DNA from: Flavobacterium sp. UBA6203
Lineage (GTDB): Bacteria > Bacteroidota > Bacteroidia > Flavobacteriales > Flavobacteriaceae
Length of the DNA stretch: 26,154 bases
Assembly: GCA_002421645.1 (NCBI GenBank)
Contig: DIST01000065.1
Coordinates: 19,155-45,308, forward strand
Reading direction: 5' to 3'
This document shows positions 6,666 through 15,349 of the stretch, piece by piece. The translations under genes were made by a program, and so were the position numbers. The notes beneath the pieces were generated by a model. The model searched no databases. It had not been told where the DNA came from and saw nothing but the letters and a program-made list of their open reading frames with translations. Position 1 is the first letter of the stretch. The number at the start of each line of letters is the position of its first letter.

Positions 6666-9302
6666 ATGAAATCGCAAGACATTCGTAAAGCATACCTGAA
6701 TTTTTTTGAATCAAAAGGACATTTAATTGTTCCTTCTGCGCCAATCGTTTTAAAAGACGACCCAACTTTGATGTTCAACAACTCGGGAATGGCCCAATTC
6801 AAAGAATATTTTTTAGGCAATGGAACTCCAAAAAGTCCAAGAATTGCCGATACGCAAAAATGTCTTCGTGTTTCAGGTAAACACAATGATTTAGAAGATG
6901 TAGGTTTTGACACCTATCACCACACCATGTTTGAAATGTTGGGTAATTGGTCGTTTGGCGATTATTTCAAGAAAGAAGCCTTAGCTTGGGCTTGGGAATT
7001 TTTAACCGAAGTTTTGAAATTAGACAAAGACCGTTTGTATGTTTCTGTTTTTGAAGGAAATCCAGCAGAAAATGTTCCGTTTGACCAAGAAGCATTTGAC
7101 ATTTGGAAACAATACGTTTCGGAAGACCGCATCATTTTAGGAAATAAAAAAGATAACTTCTGGGAAATGGGCGATCAAGGTCCGTGTGGTCCATGCTCGG
7201 AAATTCATATCGATTTACGTTCAAACGAAGAAAGAGCTAAAGTTTCAGGAAGAGAATTAGTCAATGCTGATCATCCGCAAGTAGTGGAAATTTGGAACAA
7301 CGTATTTATGGAATTCAACCGTAAAGCCGATGGTTCACTAGAAAAATTACCAGCACAACACGTTGATACCGGAATGGGATTCGAGCGTTTATGTATGGCG
7401 ATGCAAAACGTAACTTCAAATTACGATACGGATGTTTTCACGCCGCTTATTGTAAAAGTGGAGGAAATCACAGGATTAAAATATACTTCAAACGAAGTTA
7501 AAAACATATCAGAAGAACAAAACAAAACCAACATTGCGATTCGTGTAATTGTAGACCACGTTCGTGCGGTAGCATTTGCTATTGCTGATGGACAATTGCC
7601 TTCGAATACAGGTGCTGGTTATGTAATTCGTAGAATTTTACGCCGTGCGATTCGTTACGGATTTACTTTTTTAGGAACAAAAGAACCTTTCATCAACAAA
7701 TTAGTGGAAGTTTTAGCGAATCAAATGGGCGAATTTTTCCCTGAGATTAAATCGCAACAACAATTGGTTACCAATGTAATTCGCGAAGAAGAAGCTTCTT
7801 TCTTAAGAACTTTGGAACAAGGATTACAATTATTAGATAAAGTAGTTGCTGAAACATCTGGAAAAGAAGTTTCGGGTGAAAAAGTATTTGAATTGTACGA
7901 TACATTTGGTTTCCCGAAAGACTTAACGGCTTTGATTTTAAAAGAAAAAGGCTATTCGTTTAACGAAACCGAATTCGAAACTGAATTACAAAAACAAAAA
8001 GCGCGTTCTCGTGCAGCTTCAGAAGTAACTACTGACGACTGGAAAGTTTTAATTGACGGAAACGTTGAAACATTCGTTGGTTATGACCAAACGGAAAACA
8101 ACGTTAAAATCACTAGAATTCGTAAAGTAGATTCTAAAAAAGATGGTGTTTTGTACCAAATTGTTTTAGATAATACGCCGTTCTATCCAGAAGGTGGTGG
8201 ACAAGTGGGTGATAAAGGAACGTTAGTTTCAGCAAACGAAACGATTGAAATTATCGATACGAAAAAAGAAAATAACTTAATCTTACATTTCGCAAAACAA
8301 CTTCCAGAAAACGTAGAAGCTGGTTTTGTAGCAAAAGTCAATACCGATTTAAGAACTTCGACTTCTAAAAATCACTCGGCTACGCATTTGATGCATTTGG
8401 CTTTAAGAAGCATTTTAGGAACTCATGTAGAGCAAAAAGGTTCGTTAGTAAATCCAAATTACTTACGTTTCGACTTCTCTCATTTTGCTAAAGTTTCAGA
8501 TGAAGAATTACGTCAAGTGGAAGCAAGTGTGAATCAACAAATTGAAGCACAATTGCAATTGGTAGAACACAGAAATATCCCAATCAAAGAAGCATTGGAT
8601 AAAGGCGCGATGGCTTTATTTGGTGAGAAATATGGCGACAACGTTCGTATGATTGAATTTGGAGATAGCAAAGAATTATGTGGTGGAATTCACGTGAAAA
8701 ACACCGCTGATATTTGGCATTTCAAAATTGTTTCAGAAGGAGCTGTAGCGGCCGGAATTCGTCGTATTGAGGCAATTACTGGCGATGCGGTGAAAGATTT
8801 TTATAAAAATCAAGAAGATACTTTAGCGGAAATCAAAGAAGTATTGAAAAACCCACAAGATGTTTTAAAATCGGTGGCTTCATTGCAAGATGACAATGCG
8901 AAATTGAAAAAACAATTAGAGCAATTAGTAAAAGAAAAAATCGAAGGATTAAAAAATACTTTGGTTGCTGATTTCCAAGAAGTAAACGGAATTCAATTTT
9001 TAGCTAAACAAGTAGATTTATCTATGAGTTCGACTAAAGATTTAACACAAGCTATCGGAACTTCAAAACCAAACGCATTTGTATTCTTAGCTTCGATTGA
9101 AGATAATACTCCGAATATTCACTGCTACATTTCTAAAGAATTGGTTGCCGAAAAAGGATTAAACGCTGGAAACGTCATCAGAGAATTAGGAAAACTAATC
9201 GACGGAAACGGTGGTGGACAACCGTTCTTCGCTTCAGGAAAAGGAAAGAATATGAGTGGAATTAAAGAAGCGTTGGAGAAAGCAATAACGTTTGTGAAAT
9301 AA
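6666..9302 (+). CDS. alaS: Alanine--tRNA ligase
   Basis: Class II aminoacyl-tRNA synthetase charging tRNA-Ala, 878 residues, full family length. The catalytic domain lies at about 1-240 ([14 protein letters not shown] 38-51; [17 protein letters not shown] 165-181), followed by the tRNA-recognition region. The editing domain has the zinc motif HSATH (570-574) plus C672 and H676 in LCGGIH, so mischarged Ser and Gly can be cleared. A coiled-coil segment at about 710-765 leads to the C-Ala/DHHA1 domain with [14 protein letters not shown] (847-860). Start is the ATG at 6666 ([10 protein letters not shown]); a TTG two codons upstream is less likely. It is divergent from the M23 peptidase and has its own terminator. 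Confidence 0.98.
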   Translation: MKSQDIRKAYLNFFESKGHLIVPSAPIVLKDDPTLMFNNSGMAQFKEYFLGNGTPKSPRIADTQKCLRVSGKHNDLEDVGFDTYHHTMFEMLGNWSFGDYFKKEALAWAWEFLTEVLKLDKDRLYVSVFEGNPAENVPFDQEAFDIWKQYVSEDRIILGNKKDNFWEMGDQGPCGPCSEIHIDLRSNEERAKVSGRELVNADHPQVVEIWNNVFMEFNRKADGSLEKLPAQHVDTGMGFERLCMAMQNVTSNYDTDVFTPLIVKVEEITGLKYTSNEVKNISEEQNKTNIAIRVIVDHVRAVAFAIADGQLPSNTGAGYVIRRILRRAIRYGFTFLGTKEPFINKLVEVLANQMGEFFPEIKSQQQLVTNVIREEEASFLRTLEQGLQLLDKVVAETSGKEVSGEKVFELYDTFGFPKDLTALILKEKGYSFNETEFETELQKQKARSRAASEVTTDDWKVLIDGNVETFVGYDQTENNVKITRIRKVDSKKDGVLYQIVLDNTPFYPEGGGQVGDKGTLVSANETIEIIDTKKENNLILHFAKQLPENVEAGFVAKVNTDLRTSTSKNHSATHLMHLALRSILGTHVEQKGSLVNPNYLRFDFSHFAKVSDEELRQVEASVNQQIEAQLQLVEHRNIPIKEALDKGAMALFGEKYGDNVRMIEFGDSKELCGGIHVKNTADIWHFKIVSEGAVAAGIRRIEAITGDAVKDFYKNQEDTLAEIKEVLKNPQDVLKSVASLQDDNAKLKKQLEQLVKEKIEGLKNTLVADFQEVNGIQFLAKQVDLSMSSTKDLTQAIGTSKPNAFVFLASIEDNTPNIHCYISKELVAEKGLNAGNVIRELGKLIDGNGGGQPFFASGKGKNMSGIKEALEKAITFVK

Positions 9303-9326
9303 AACAGAAACATTCTAAATTATTAA

Positions 9327-9365
9327 AAAAACCTACATTGAGATAAAATCTTTGTAGGTTTTTTC
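9327..9365 (+). terminator. alaS terminator
   Basis: A stem of about 12 bp (AAAACCTACA with TGTAGGTTTT and flanking A/T pairs) is followed by a T run. The 15-nt loop has a small internal AGAT/ATCT helix. Confidence 0.88.
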
Positions 9366-9395
9366 TATATTGCTGACTAATTAACAAACAAAAAA

Positions 9396-10166
9396 ATGAA
9401 AAAACTACTTTACCTTTTTAGTGCAGTTGCACTTACTTTAACTTCTTGTTCAAGTGAAGATGATTCGAATAATTCTTCAGGAACATTATTAACTAAAATA
9501 ATCGAAACTTATGACGACGGAACAGTTGAAACAACTGACTTTGAATACAATGGAAATAAAATTGTAAGTGTAAGTTCGGATTTAGATTTAAGAGACGAAA
9601 CAATCTACACTTATACAGGTGATCTAATAACAAAAGAAGAGTATTTTTTTGATGACGGAATAGATAGTTTTGAAGAAGTTATTGATTATGAATATGATTC
9701 TAACAACAGATTAATCAAATCAATCAGAACAGATGAATATGGGGATATAGAAACTGATAACTTTACTTATAACTCAAATGGAACAGTTTCTTTTACTACA
9801 ATAGCAAATAGCACTACAAAAGCTTCTGGTACAATTTACTTTAATGGAAATCAACCTTACAAAAAAGAAATTACTGAAAATCCGGGAACAGATTTTGAAG
9901 TAAGCTGGGTTGAAGAAAGTACATTTGATTTAAAAGTTAGTCCTTTTGCGAATGTAACAGGTTTTTATAAAATTATCATAGGCACACCTTCTTACACAAG
10001 AGGATACCCAGGTATAGCTGGTAATTCTTTAGATTTCAAAATTGATAATACACTAGAAGAAAGATCAACATATACTTACAACGGAAATAACATGCCAACT
10101 ACAGAAACATATATTGATTTCAACAATAGTGATAATAATTCAACGGCTCAGTATTTCTATAACTAA
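9396..10166 (+). CDS. Lipoprotein with YD/RHS-like strand repeats
   Basis: 256-residue predicted lipoprotein. A signal peptide ends in the lipobox LTSC with lipidated C18. The residues just after it, SSEDDS, are acidic, resembling the export signal that sends Bacteroidota lipoproteins to the cell surface. The mature part is rich in Thr, Tyr, Asp and Asn, with recurrent short motifs such as FEYNGNKI, YEYDSNNRL, FTYNSNGT and YTYNGNNM, reminiscent of YD/RHS repeats and likely beta-strand turns. No catalytic motif is visible and the substrate or partner is unknown. It sits between the alaS terminator and its own terminator, so it is a single-gene unit; I found no clear -7 box in the 30 nt before it. 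Confidence 0.85.
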   Translation: MKKLLYLFSAVALTLTSCSSEDDSNNSSGTLLTKIIETYDDGTVETTDFEYNGNKIVSVSSDLDLRDETIYTYTGDLITKEEYFFDDGIDSFEEVIDYEYDSNNRLIKSIRTDEYGDIETDNFTYNSNGTVSFTTIANSTTKASGTIYFNGNQPYKKEITENPGTDFEVSWVEESTFDLKVSPFANVTGFYKIIIGTPSYTRGYPGIAGNSLDFKIDNTLEERSTYTYNGNNMPTTETYIDFNNSDNNSTAQYFYN

Positions 10167-10186
10167 ATCTTTAAATAAAAAAAATC

Positions 10187-10224
10187 AAATCCCGATAAAC
10201 TTCAAACCTTATCGGGATTTTTTT
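10187..10224. terminator. Bidirectional terminator between the lipoprotein and RidA genes
   Basis: A 12-bp stem (AAATCCCGATAA with TTATCGGGATTT) and a 10-nt loop are flanked by A-rich sequence on the left and T-rich sequence on the right. It serves two convergent genes. Confidence 0.92.
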
Positions 10225-10594
10225 ATTCTACTACTGCAATTGCTTCTATTTCAATCAGCCATTCTTTTCTTCCTAAACTTTCTACGCCAACTAAAGTGCT
10301 GGCTGGATAATTTTCAGTTCCAAGAAATTCTTTTCTAACTTTTCTGAAAACAGGTAAATCCATTTCAGGATTGAAATTTACGATGTACGTATTCATTTTT
10401 ACTACATCTTTAAAAGTCGCATTGCAATTTTGGAGCTGCATTTCTAAATTTTGAAATGTAGTAATCGTTTGCGCTTCTAAATCATTACCATGACCAATTT
10501 GTCCCGAAATGTAAAGCGTTTTGAAATTTCCAGTTTTTACTAAAACGGTTTGAGAGAAACCTTCATTTGGTTCGATGTATTCTTTTTCAATCAT
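10223..10594 (-). CDS. RidA (YjgF/UK114) family protein lacking the catalytic arginine
   Basis: 123-residue small soluble protein of the Rid family, whose trimers typically hydrolyse reactive imines. Family features include YISGQIG (28-34), the TFQNLEMQL helix (46-54), VVKMNTYIVNF (64-74) and the C-terminal strand WLIEIEAIAVV. In canonical RidA the segment PAR supplies an essential arginine; here it reads PAST (97-100), so the Arg is Ser99. This suggests one of the divergent Rid subfamilies rather than a 2-aminoacrylate deaminase. Start chosen at 10594 (MIEKEYIEPNEG), which gives the normal family length; the frame is open to 10669 but the extension is not family-like. It is divergent from the GSCFA gene. 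Confidence 0.87.
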   Translation of the reverse strand: MIEKEYIEPNEGFSQTVLVKTGNFKTLYISGQIGHGNDLEAQTITTFQNLEMQLQNCNATFKDVVKMNTYIVNFNPEMDLPVFRKVRKEFLGTENYPASTLVGVESLGRKEWLIEIEAIAVVE

Positions 10595-10674
10595 TTGTAT
10601 TGCATTAAATCTTGAGTAAAAATACTCGTTTTTTGTAAAAAGTAGTTTAAATTTGAACTTTAAACCCAACTGAT

Positions 10675-11625
10675 TTGCAATTTACTACCAAAATACCCGT
10701 TCAAAAAAGCAGTTTTCCAATCGATTATGATTCGAAAATTATGTTGTTAGGTTCGTGTTTTGCTGAGAATATGGGTAAAAAGTTTGATTATTTTAAATTT
10801 CAAGCTACTACCAATCCGTTTGGAATTGTTTTTAATGCGGTTTCTTTAGAAAAATTAATTCAACGTTCGGTAGAAAACAGAAAGTTTACCGAAAGTGATA
10901 TTTTCTTTCATAACGATTTATGGCATTGCTATGAAGTACATTCGGAACTGTCAAATTCGGATAAAGATGCCTTTTTAGAATCTTTAAACGATATAATCCA
11001 TTCCACAAATAAACAATTAAACGAATCAACACACATTATAATTACGTTAGGAACGTCTTGGGTGTATCGAAATATAGAAACAAACGAAATTGTCGCCAAC
11101 TGTCATAAAGTCCCGCAAAAGCAGTTTACAAAAGAATTGTTGTCGATTCATCAAACCGAAGAAAGTTTACAAAGTATTATTTCATTAATATTTTCGGTGA
11201 ATCCAAATTGTAATTTCATTTTTACGGTTTCACCGGTGCGCCATATAAAGGATGGATTTACAGAAAACACGTTAAGTAAAGCGCATTTGATTGCAGCAAT
11301 TCACAAAACAATCACCCATCACCCATCACCCATCACCTATTTCCCTGCATACGAAATTATGATGGACGAATTGCGCGATTATCGTTTTTATGCTGAAGAT
11401 ATGTTGCATCCGAATCAAACTGCAATCGATTATATCTGGATTCAATTCTTCGAAAATTATGTTTCTGAATCGGTGTTTGGATTGATGAATGAGATTTGCT
11501 CTATTCAAAAAGGATTGCAACATCGTCCGTTTAATCCGAATACGGAAAGTCATCAAAAATTCGTATTGACGTTAGAAGAAAAAATGAAGAGAATAAATGA
11601 AAGGTTGCCCACTATTCAATTCTAA
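10675..11625 (+). CDS. GSCFA family hydrolase-like protein (TTG start)
   Basis: 316-residue protein of the GSCFA family, related to SGNH/GDSL esterases. The name motif GSCFA is at 26-30 (Ser27 as candidate nucleophile). TLGTSWVY (124-131), SPVRH (186-190) and DMLHPN (242-247, candidate catalytic Asp and His) follow. No signal peptide is visible, so it is predicted to be cytoplasmic. The natural start appears to be TTG at 10675, since residues from there (MQFTTKIP) look like the usual family N-terminus and there is no upstream ATG. Substrate unknown. An in-frame run of 7-bp repeats encodes ITHHPSPIT (213-221), which looks like an insertion just before the conserved FPAYEIMMDELRDYRFY region. 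Confidence 0.88.
   Translation: MQFTTKIPVQKSSFPIDYDSKIMLLGSCFAENMGKKFDYFKFQATTNPFGIVFNAVSLEKLIQRSVENRKFTESDIFFHNDLWHCYEVHSELSNSDKDAFLESLNDIIHSTNKQLNESTHIIITLGTSWVYRNIETNEIVANCHKVPQKQFTKELLSIHQTEESLQSIISLIFSVNPNCNFIFTVSPVRHIKDGFTENTLSKAHLIAAIHKTITHHPSPITYFPAYEIMMDELRDYRFYAEDMLHPNQTAIDYIWIQFFENYVSESVFGLMNEICSIQKGLQHRPFNPNTESHQKFVLTLEEKMKRINERLPTIQF
11311..11338 (+). repeat. Four tandem 7-bp repeats inside the GSCFA gene
   Basis: Four head-to-tail units: ATCACCC three times and then ATCACCT. The unit is not a multiple of three. Deleting one unit brings a TGA into frame eight codons after the tract. Adding one brings a TGA 19 codons after it. Either change removes the DMLHPN motif. Confidence 0.95.
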
Positions 11626-11648
11626 AAATACGACAAAAATCGTATTTT
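11625..11648. terminator. Terminator between the GSCFA and ABC-F genes
   Basis: A 9-bp stem (AAAATACGA with TCGTATTTT) and a 6-nt loop overlap the end of the GSCFA stop codon. The minus-strand side ends in five T, so it may also end ABC-F transcripts about 160 nt past that gene. Confidence 0.75.
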
Positions 11649-11696
11649 AAATGAAAGAAGATAGCTTGATATTTATTTCATAAAACAATTAAAAAT

Positions 11697-11810
11697 ATGA
11701 AGTTAGCGTTCACAAAATTTATTAGAAAAAATAAAATCTCAATAATTATAGTTATTATTGCGATTGCTTGTTTACTTTTGAATTGCTATAATTTGTGGTT
11801 CTGTAATTAA
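11697..11810 (+). CDS. Possible 37-residue single-helix membrane peptide
   Basis: Small open frame: a basic N-terminus (KLAFTKFIRKNK), a hydrophobic helix at about 14-30 (ISIIIVIIAIACLLL) and a short tail with Cys, Trp and aromatic residues, ending at TAA. The sequence just upstream (taaaacaattaaaaat) looks like many leaders in this genome. It overlaps the last 4 nt of the convergent ABC-F gene and lies after the GSCFA terminator; I see no strong -7 box. It could be a real small membrane protein, or a chance frame in AT-rich 3' sequence. The whole gap 11649-11806 holds nothing else. Confidence 0.4.
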   Translation: MKLAFTKFIRKNKISIIIVIIAIACLLLNCYNLWFCN

Positions 11811-13729
11811 CTATTCAATTCTTCAATTTCTAATTGCACGTTTTCCCAATCTTCTAAAAGTTGTTCCAACTCTTTTTTCTTTTTTTCGTAAGCTGCAAAA
11901 AACGTAGCATCTTCGATATGTTTATCGTAGTTTGAAGCCAGCGATTTATCATCTGCTTGGATGGCTTTTTCTAATTGCTGAATTTGACTTTCGATTTTAC
12001 TCAGCTTGTTTTGTAATGCTTTCGCTTTCTTTTGATCTTCGTATGAGATACTTTTTACAGCTTTCGCGTTTTGAGTTTGCGTATTCACTACGACATCTTT
12101 CTTTTCAATTTCACGCATATTCATAGCGTTTTTCTGTTCTAAGAAGAAATTGATATCGCCTAAATATTCTCTGATTTTTTGATCTTTGAATTCGTATACT
12201 ATATTTGACATTCCTTGCAAGAAATCACGGTCGTGAGATACTAACAACAATGTTCCTTCAAATTGCTGTAAAGCGGCTTTTAAAACGTTTTTAGACTTAA
12301 TATCCAAGTGATTTGTTGGCTCGTCCATTACTAAGACATTAATCGGCTGTAAAAGCAATTTACAAAGCGCCAAACGATTTCGCTCGCCTCCCGAAAGTAC
12401 TTTTACTTTTTTCTCTACTTCATCACCACGGAATAAAAATGCACCCAACATATCACGAACTTTTGAACGATTCGTATCGGTTGCGGCTTCTAACATTGTA
12501 TCTAACAATGTTTTTTCTCCATCTAAATATTCTGCTTGATTTTGAGCAAAGTAACCTAACTGAACATTATGTCCAAGTTTTATTGTGCCTTCGTATTCAA
12601 ATTCATTCACAATCGCTTTCATAAACGTAGATTTTCCTTGACCATTTTGCCCAACAAACGCTACTTTACTTCCGCGTTCTACTAAAAGCGAAATATCTTT
12701 TAAGATTACTTTATCACCATACGCTTTGGTAACGTGTTCCGCCTCTACCACTACTCTTCCTGGCGTTTGCGAAACTGGAAATGAAATATTCATCACCGAA
12801 TTATCGTCTTCATCGACTTCAATTCGTTCTACTTTATCTAATTTTTTAATCAAGGATTGCGCCATCGATGCTTTAGAAGCTTTGGCTCTAAATTTCTCGA
12901 TTAACTTTTCAGTTTCTTCAATTTTTTTGGCTTGATTTTTCTGAGTTGCCAATTGCTTTTCGCGAATTTCTTGACGCAACACTAAATATTCCGAATACGG
13001 TTTACTAAAATCGTAGGCTTTCCCTAATGAAATTTCGATAGTTCGATTCGTTACATTATCCAAAAACATTTTATCGTGAGAAACGATTACGACTACTCCG
13101 GGGAAATTTCGTAAAAATCCTTCTAACCAAATGATACTTTCGATATCCAAGTGATTCGTTGGCTCATCTAAAAGTAAAATATCGTTAGATTGTAATAATA
13201 ATTTTGCCAATTCGATACGCATTCTCCATCCTCCAGAGAAAGTATCGGTTTGGTTGTCAAAATCTTCTCTTTTGAAACCTAAACCTAACAGAATCTTTTC
13301 GGTATCACCTACATAATTGTAACCTCCAAGAACTTCATAATGGTGTGTAACATCACTTAATTCTTCAATCAAATCAGAATATTCCTGACTTTCATAATCG
13401 GTACGAGTAACTAATTGGTGATTGATTTCATCAATTCGGAATTCGGCCCGTTTGATTTCTTCAAAAGCCATATAAGCCTCTTCTAAAACCGTTCTTCCTT
13501 TAACAAAATCAATATCCTGACGAAGAAATCCAATTTTTACTTCTTTTTCTGTTGCTATTGTTCCACTGTCAGGTTTAAAATCTCCCGCCAACATTTTCAA
13601 CATAGTTGATTTTCCTGCACCATTTTTCCCAACAAGACCAACTCTGTCGCCAGAACCTAGTCTAAAAGTTACTTCTTCAAAAAGATATGTTCCACCAAAT
13701 GAAACCGATAAATTATGTATATTCAGCAT
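11807..13729 (-). CDS. ABC-F family ATPase (ribosome-associated)
   Basis: 640-residue cytoplasmic protein with two ABC ATPase domains and no membrane part, the layout of ABC-F translation factors (Uup/EttA/YheS-like). First domain: Walker A GKNGAGKS (34-41), signature FSGGWRMR (164-171), Walker B LLLDEP (185-190) with TNHLD after it. The interdomain linker at about 240-330 would reach the ribosomal P/E-site tRNA. Second domain: GQNGQGKS (360-367), LSGGERNR (445-452), VMDEP (467-471). A charged coiled coil (about 560-640) ends the protein, as in Uup and YheS types. Such proteins act on the ribosome; some give antibiotic resistance, but this looks like a housekeeping copy. It is divergent from the DUF983 gene. 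Confidence 0.94.
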   Translation of the reverse strand: MLNIHNLSVSFGGTYLFEEVTFRLGSGDRVGLVGKNGAGKSTMLKMLAGDFKPDSGTIATEKEVKIGFLRQDIDFVKGRTVLEEAYMAFEEIKRAEFRIDEINHQLVTRTDYESQEYSDLIEELSDVTHHYEVLGGYNYVGDTEKILLGLGFKREDFDNQTDTFSGGWRMRIELAKLLLQSNDILLLDEPTNHLDIESIIWLEGFLRNFPGVVVIVSHDKMFLDNVTNRTIEISLGKAYDFSKPYSEYLVLRQEIREKQLATQKNQAKKIEETEKLIEKFRAKASKASMAQSLIKKLDKVERIEVDEDDNSVMNISFPVSQTPGRVVVEAEHVTKAYGDKVILKDISLLVERGSKVAFVGQNGQGKSTFMKAIVNEFEYEGTIKLGHNVQLGYFAQNQAEYLDGEKTLLDTMLEAATDTNRSKVRDMLGAFLFRGDEVEKKVKVLSGGERNRLALCKLLLQPINVLVMDEPTNHLDIKSKNVLKAALQQFEGTLLLVSHDRDFLQGMSNIVYEFKDQKIREYLGDINFFLEQKNAMNMREIEKKDVVVNTQTQNAKAVKSISYEDQKKAKALQNKLSKIESQIQQLEKAIQADDKSLASNYDKHIEDATFFAAYEKKKKELEQLLEDWENVQLEIEELNS

Positions 13730-13771
13730 ATAGATTGTTACAATTGTTACACATAGAATTGTTAGTTATTG

Positions 13772-13779
13772 TACCTTTG
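13772..13779 (+). promoter_or_regulatory. Promoter -7 box of the DUF983 gene
   Basis: TACCTTTG matches TAnnTTTG, 17 nt before the ATG at 13797. Upstream TTG triplets exist, but the spacers (10 and 25 nt) fall outside the normal range, so the -33 element is uncertain. Confidence 0.55.
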
Positions 13780-13796
13780 TGTAAAATATTTTGCAA

Positions 13797-14213
13797 ATGT
13801 TAAAAAAAGGATCCAAATTAAATAGTATTTTAACAGGAAGTTGTCCAACTTGCCAAGAAGAAAGCATGTATTTAGACAAAAATCCGTATAATGTGATGAA
13901 TGTTTATAAAATGCATGAAAAATGCAGTCATTGTGGAACCAAATATCAAATGGAACCATCATTCTTTTATGGAGCCATGTATGTAAGTTATGCCCTTGGA
14001 ATTGCATTTGGCGTTGCTGCTTTTATCATCACTTTCTTTTTTATTGGAGAAAAAAGTTTGATTACCAATTTTATAGTCATCATTGCTACACTAATCGTTT
14101 TTATGCCCGTAATTATGCGATTATCTAGAAGTATTTGGGTAAACTTATTTATGAGTTATGATAAAGATTGGAAAGATCATATTGCAGACAAAAACAAACC
14201 AACATTACGATAA
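13797..14213 (+). CDS. DUF983 zinc-ribbon membrane protein
   Basis: 138-residue DUF983 family protein. The cytoplasmic N-terminus carries a zinc ribbon made of CPTC (16-19) and CSHC (43-46). Two membrane helices follow at about 57-80 and 88-110, then a charged C-terminal tail ending in KNKPTLR. The family is widespread in Bacteroidota and has no assigned function. I chose the ATG at 13797; a TTG two codons upstream falls too close to the transcription start expected from the -7 box. The gene converges on the FAD-dependent oxidoreductase gene and shares its terminator. Confidence 0.88.
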   Translation: MLKKGSKLNSILTGSCPTCQEESMYLDKNPYNVMNVYKMHEKCSHCGTKYQMEPSFFYGAMYVSYALGIAFGVAAFIITFFFIGEKSLITNFIVIIATLIVFMPVIMRLSRSIWVNLFMSYDKDWKDHIADKNKPTLR

Positions 14214-14215
14214 AG

Positions 14216-14248
14216 AAAAAACCGAAACAAATTAGTTTCGGTTTTTTT
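14216..14248. terminator. Bidirectional terminator between the DUF983 and FAD oxidoreductase genes
   Basis: A 13-bp perfect stem (AAAAAACCGAAAC with its complement) and a 6-nt loop are followed by T runs on both strands. The stop codon of the minus-strand gene lies in the loop, so its last codons form one arm. Confidence 0.93.
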
Positions 14249-15284
14249 TATAGCATCTTATTATATCAATTTCCTTTTCTAACGGAATATCATTTTCAAT
14301 ATGTTGGAATAATTGATTGGCTAAATAAGGACCAAGCATTACACCGCGAGTTCCTAAACCATTTAAAACATGTAATTGCGGATGTGCTGGATGTGTTCCA
14401 ACTAAAGGCCTCCTATCTTTAACTGTAGGTCGAACACCTGCAAAATGTTTCACAATTTCAAAATCGCACGAAATTAATTCGGATAATTTTTCGATTAATT
14501 CTTGTTTTCCGTCTTCGGTTGGAACATTCGTTTTGTCTTTCCAATCATAAGTAGCCCCGACTTTGTACAAATCATTTCCAATTGGAAGTATAAATACACT
14601 TGATTTTATCACCACATCTAAATCTAAATTGGGTGCTTTGATGATCAGTAATTCACCTTTTGTTCCATCCAAAGGCAAATCATTAAAATAAGGATTGGCA
14701 TGTAATCCAAAACCTTCTGCAAAAATGATGTTTTTAGCTTTTATGTCTTTATATTGAATTCCGTCTTCTAAAAATTCGATTTTATCATAGTTAAAACCTT
14801 CATTAGAAAAACAATTTAAGCCTTGCAAATATTTAGTATAAGCTTCAATTAAAGTTGAGATTTCTAAATAACCGGTATGATTGACTTTTCCATAGTGAAA
14901 TGGAGAAGCAATATTTTCATAAGAAGATGTGACTAATTTAGTATCTAAAAAGGGAGCTAAATTTGGCTTATCTGCAGCTTGAAACCAATTATTTTGCTCT
15001 TCAACCGAATACAATTTTCGAAGAATTGGCAATTCAAAATCGAAGACTACATTCAATTTGGATTGAATTTTATGGTATAAAGGGAAAGCAAAATCAATTT
15101 GCTCCTTTGCTTTCCATACTTCACTGAATCTTTTTAAAACTACTGGGTTATATAATCCACCAGCAACACGAGAAGAAGGTTGCGAATTGTTATCAAAAAC
15201 AAAAACTGATTTATTATTTTGCAAAGCAATTTCAGCAAATGAAATTCCGGCTAAACCATTTCCAACGATTATAAAATCTATCAT
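14232..15284 (-). CDS. FAD-dependent oxidoreductase (DAO family)
   Basis: 350-residue flavoenzyme of the D-amino-acid oxidase/glycine oxidase superfamily. The Rossmann FAD-binding motif VGNGLAGIS is at 7-15, with the ribose-binding acidic residue near D31. SSRVAGGLYNPVV follows at 37-49. The C-terminal FAD contacts are in AGVRPTVKDRRPLVG (282-296) and NGLGTRGVMLGPYLANQL (308-325). It is predicted to be cytoplasmic and to oxidise an amine substrate that cannot be named; a role like MnmC-type tRNA modification or glycine oxidase is possible but unsupported. It lies downstream of gldN on the same strand but is separated from it by a strong terminator, so it is not part of the T9SS operon. Confidence 0.88.
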   Translation of the reverse strand: MIDFIIVGNGLAGISFAEIALQNNKSVFVFDNNSQPSSRVAGGLYNPVVLKRFSEVWKAKEQIDFAFPLYHKIQSKLNVVFDFELPILRKLYSVEEQNNWFQAADKPNLAPFLDTKLVTSSYENIASPFHYGKVNHTGYLEISTLIEAYTKYLQGLNCFSNEGFNYDKIEFLEDGIQYKDIKAKNIIFAEGFGLHANPYFNDLPLDGTKGELLIIKAPNLDLDVVIKSSVFILPIGNDLYKVGATYDWKDKTNVPTEDGKQELIEKLSELISCDFEIVKHFAGVRPTVKDRRPLVGTHPAHPQLHVLNGLGTRGVMLGPYLANQLFQHIENDIPLEKEIDIIRCYKKNRN

Positions 15285-15295
15285 GGTGTAAAATT

Positions 15296-15327
15296 AAAAA
15301 ACTCTTACCAAATGGTAAGAGTTTTTT
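15296..15327. terminator. Terminator at the end of the gldKLMN operon
   Basis: A 14-bp stem (A6CTCTTACC with its complement) and a 4-nt loop AAAT, ending in six T on both strands. It lies between the gldN stop (15350) and the FAD oxidoreductase start (15284). Confidence 0.92.
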
Positions 15328-15349
15328 AAATGAAATTGGAGAAATACTA

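Noticed and set aside
11651..11683. Ten-residue open frame after the GSCFA terminator
   Set aside because: Too short, no recognisable features, and not supported by a promoter.
11807..13729. ABC-F protein as an acquired antibiotic-resistance gene
   Set aside because: Base composition and context are those of the core genome, and the C-terminal coiled coil fits housekeeping Uup/YheS-like members; no resistance-type context is present.
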